Source: Thamnidium elegans
Lineage: Eukaryota; Mucoromycota; Mucoromycetes; Mucorales; Mucoraceae
Direction: 5' to 3'
Assembly: GCA_025201345.1 (NCBI GenBank)
Contig: JAIXMG010000005.1
Location: 496,001 to 560,000, forward strand
Length of the DNA stretch: 64,000 bases
Shown here: positions 62,101 to 64,000 of the stretch, piece by piece
How positions within the stretch are numbered: the stretch's first letter is position 1
How the letters are laid out: every line of letters starts with the position of its first letter
Made by a program: the position numbers and the translations under genes
The notes under the pieces: model-generated
The model's input: only the letters and a program-made list of their open reading frames with translations
What the model was told of the DNA's origin: nothing
Database searches by the model: none

Positions 62101-62473
62101 TACCGAGAAAAGAAATAATATCTGCCCATTCATTCACGGCATCAAAAGATTGTAGGTTTTTTTCCACAAGTAGAACGTATTTACGAAACCTCGAGTCGTG
62201 CTGAAAAGCTAGTTGTAAGAAAGTTTTAGTTTTGTGGTTAGATGACTTGGAGGTGGAGCTTTACCTGATTCTCTTAATAATTGAGGACCTAAATAATAAT
62301 AGTAGTTAGCATTTGAGGAATGGAAGAGTTTAGGTTTTTTACTTACTTGATATTTCTGGAGACTCCATTGTTTCACTACCAGATTCTGAATGAGTATCAC
62401 TACTTAGATTACGACTAGATATTTTTTTTAATAGTTTTTGTGAAATTGATAGTAAGTTATCATTATCTCCCAT
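55938..62473 (-). CDS. DOP1: Dopey family protein DOP1
   Basis: Very large conserved protein needed for endosome-to-Golgi traffic with Mon2 and a flippase. About fifteen exons start at MGDNDNLLSISQKLLKKISS. The N-terminal Dopey domain reads FRKYVLLVEKNLQSFDAVNE, WADIISFLGRLLK, then IPRKQLVAKRLAQCLNPGFP and AGVHQKTLEVYAFILKTIG. A 744-residue uninterrupted exon (59155-61389) includes RKLPKISDREAVAVVIGGKE and the typical MRTVELIWLLTESSQPYQIE helix. The C-terminal part ends TVIE at 55938. A 43-T run (59091-59133) lies in an intron. It shares only about 110 bp with the LMBD1 start, on the same strand. Confidence 0.9.
59091..59133. repeat. 43-T homopolymer in a DOP1 intron
   Basis: Longest uninterrupted homopolymer noticed in the window. 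Its exact length is likely to vary with sequencing. Confidence 0.8.
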
Positions 62474-63642
62474 TAAAATATATAAAAAGAGTTATACGTT
62501 TTTTATTTTTACTTCTTATAGAAAGGAGAGAAGGCAGAAAAAAAATAAAGGACTTTTTCCTGTCCTGAATAAACAAGATACTCCGCTTCTCACGTGTGTA
62601 CAAAGTACTTTGAAAAGGAAACTACCAGTATAGTGTTATAGAAATAAAATTAGTAAGGACGAGCCTTCTAACATGTTGTGCAATAGAAGCTTTATTATAT
62701 TATTTAGGGAGGGGGGGGGGGGGGTTAAAACTTTAAGCTCGTTCAAAGACGTGATATCCGGTAGCAGCGAAAAAAGAAATGTTTGTTCTGGAGGTGTACA
62801 AGGGTATTCAAAGAGTTAGGTACCAGGCGCTGAAAAATGCACTTATACAGTGATTGCTAGTAAGCTACAGTAGGAAACTATATGGTAGAGAACACAAGTC
62901 TTTTTTTATTTAGTTGAGGTTCTGTCACGTAAGGAATTTGTATTACCGTTCGAAAAGCTTAAACTTGTGGGACTTTTTTTTTAAACTCTAAGTACTACCG
63001 ATTAGAGTCAAACTGACTACAGTTAATAGATAAAAAAAAACAAAAAAAATACGGTGGTATATGTCGCTACCCTTATGTCGTTACCCTTATGTCGATATTG
63101 CCTTCGATTTCATTACGACTGGTGCAAATTTCTTGAATCCAGTGAATGTTTTAGAATAGCGAATCCGCTTAAATAATATAATAAACAATTAAAAAATAAA
63201 TATACTGTTTATGTTGAATAATCCATAACTAAGTCATGAGCGATGCCTATTTATTTTTTTCATCCCGCACCACATTTCTACTAGAGGATATCATAGTTAA
63301 CAAAAGTAGATATACTACATATAAGAACCTATATTATAATTAATGTTAATTGTTTACTTGCATGAATCGGATATGCTCATTTCTTCTGAGACGATTCATA
63401 GCTTGAAATTTGTTTTTCGATACAAGTTGTATTAAAGGTGGGATTTTTTATGAACAAATCATTTATGTAAAAAAAATAGAAAGGCAAAACATTTATTATG
63501 ATGCATGGATAAAAAAAAATACAGAATAATAATTCATACAAACTAAACAAGTAGCTTTTTTTCTTTTTTGAGTGTGGAGGAAAAAAAAGGGGAATCTATA
63601 TTACGGGGCCCATGGATATGGTACTTTTTTTATATATTTATT
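62474..63642. other. intergenic with a 14-G run
   Basis: About 1.2 kb between the DOP1 start and the CLU1-like stop. Contains GGGAGGGGGGGGGGGGGG near 62707-62724 and a short direct repeat TATGTCG(C/T)TACCCTTATGTCG at about 63060-63090. No coding frame. Confidence 0.5.
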
Positions 63643-64000
63643 TTACTTGCGCTTCTTTTGGGTCTTCTTTCCCTTTCGTGCGCCAGTAGGTTCACCGTTA
63701 ATGTATGATAAAACTTGATCAATAGGGAGTTCACCACGAGGAACAGCAGCAGCAGTGGCAGCGGCAGGAGCAGATGTGGAGACAGGAGCTGTCTTTATGG
63801 CTCCAGCAGCATTTCTAGCTTGCTCTTCACGAGCTTGTGCTGCGACCATAACAGCGTTTTGTGTTAATTCCTTTAACCATAAGTCACTATCCTTGGTACG
63901 AGCGTCTTCAGGACCGAGCTATAAAAAATTTAGTTAGTTTTTAAAGAACCTTCACTTATATACATGTATTTTACCTTTTCGTTGAAAACATCAAAAGCGA
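63643..64000 (-). CDS. CLU1: CLU1/TIF31-like protein, 3' end (runs off the window)
   Basis: C-terminal part of a minus-strand gene continuing beyond 64000. Two exons are visible (63975-64000 and 63643-63918), joined in frame as AFDVFNEK then LGPEDARTKDSDLWLKELTQ. This is the last TPR-like helix pair of clustered-mitochondria (CLU/eIF3-associated) proteins. An Ala-rich linker, the short block ELPIDQVLSYINGE and a basic tail GARKGKKTQKKRK follow, as in fungal CLU1. CLU proteins bind mRNAs for mitochondrial proteins. The N-terminal CLU domain would lie outside, so the call rests on about 95 residues. Confidence 0.65.

Overview
The window is nuclear DNA from a filamentous fungus. It is most likely a Mucoromycotina (Mucorales-type) species. 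The evidence is a very AT-rich background full of homopolymers, short 50-100 bp GT-AG introns, a secreted rhizopuspepsin-like aspartic protease, an LMBD1-type lysosomal cobalamin transporter, and a LAMTOR4 subunit. No species name can be given from sequence alone. I saw no tRNA, rRNA or CRISPR array.

Layout. 1-2.9 kb: gene-poor DNA with two facing copies of a dispersed repeat. 2.9-3.4 kb: a frame-disrupted small ORF. 4.0-9.95 kb: a compact minus-strand run of four housekeeping genes: dynamitin (DCTN2), an RNF212/Zip3-like RING protein, Pol I subunit RPA12 and eIF2B epsilon. 10.9-13 kb: a degenerate tandem ORF pair, LAMTOR4 and a transposase relic. 13.4-16.5 kb: a DHHC palmitoyltransferase and choline kinase. 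16.4-24.15 kb: a composite rearrangement (below). 22.9-26.4 kb: an intact Srs2-type helicase. 26.4-30 kb: gene-poor, with a third copy of the dispersed repeat. 30-33.9 kb: a PNS1/CTL choline-transporter-like protein and an aspartic protease. 35.8 kb: a 70-residue single-domain WWE protein. 37.3-38.9 kb: a transposase relic and an ICMT/PEMT-like membrane methyltransferase. 41.4-47.9 kb: a SAM-HMG-box protein, an F-BAR/DEP/RhoGAP protein and an MFS exporter. 47.9-50 kb: transposon debris, including a Harbinger-like fragment and a MITE-like hairpin. 50-52.8 kb: a bHLH factor and an Msn2/4-like zinc-finger factor. 53.6-62.5 kb: LMBD1 and a large Dopey (DOP1) gene. 63.6 kb to the end: the 3' end of a CLU1-like gene.

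The most unusual region is 16457-24150. The convergent 3' ends of choline kinase and SRS2 occur twice as direct copies of about 1.485 kb (16457-17941 and 22665-24150). They flank a 4.7 kb insert. The insert carries a foldback sequence, two facing and apparently identical 1.04 kb copies of an uncharacterised gene with a PD-(D/E)XK-like D...ExQ signature, a six-unit ~19 bp iteron-like array beside the left copy, and a truncated Tc1/mariner transposase at the right junction. Both facing copies carry the same frameshift. Only the right copy reads beyond the inverted arm, so the right copy looks like the source and the left like the derived one.

Functional themes are ordinary fungal cell biology: dynein/dynactin transport, Pol I transcription and eIF2 nucleotide exchange, TORC1 signalling at the lysosome (LAMTOR4), phosphatidylcholine synthesis and choline-like transport (choline kinase, PNS1, possibly the methyltransferase), membrane traffic (DOP1, DHHC) and stress regulation (Msn2/4-like, bHLH). 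These genes are not arranged as a pathway cluster. Between them lie decayed DNA transposons of several families. Exon limits were read by eye from GT/AG sites and reading frame, so most are good to the base, but none is backed by transcripts.
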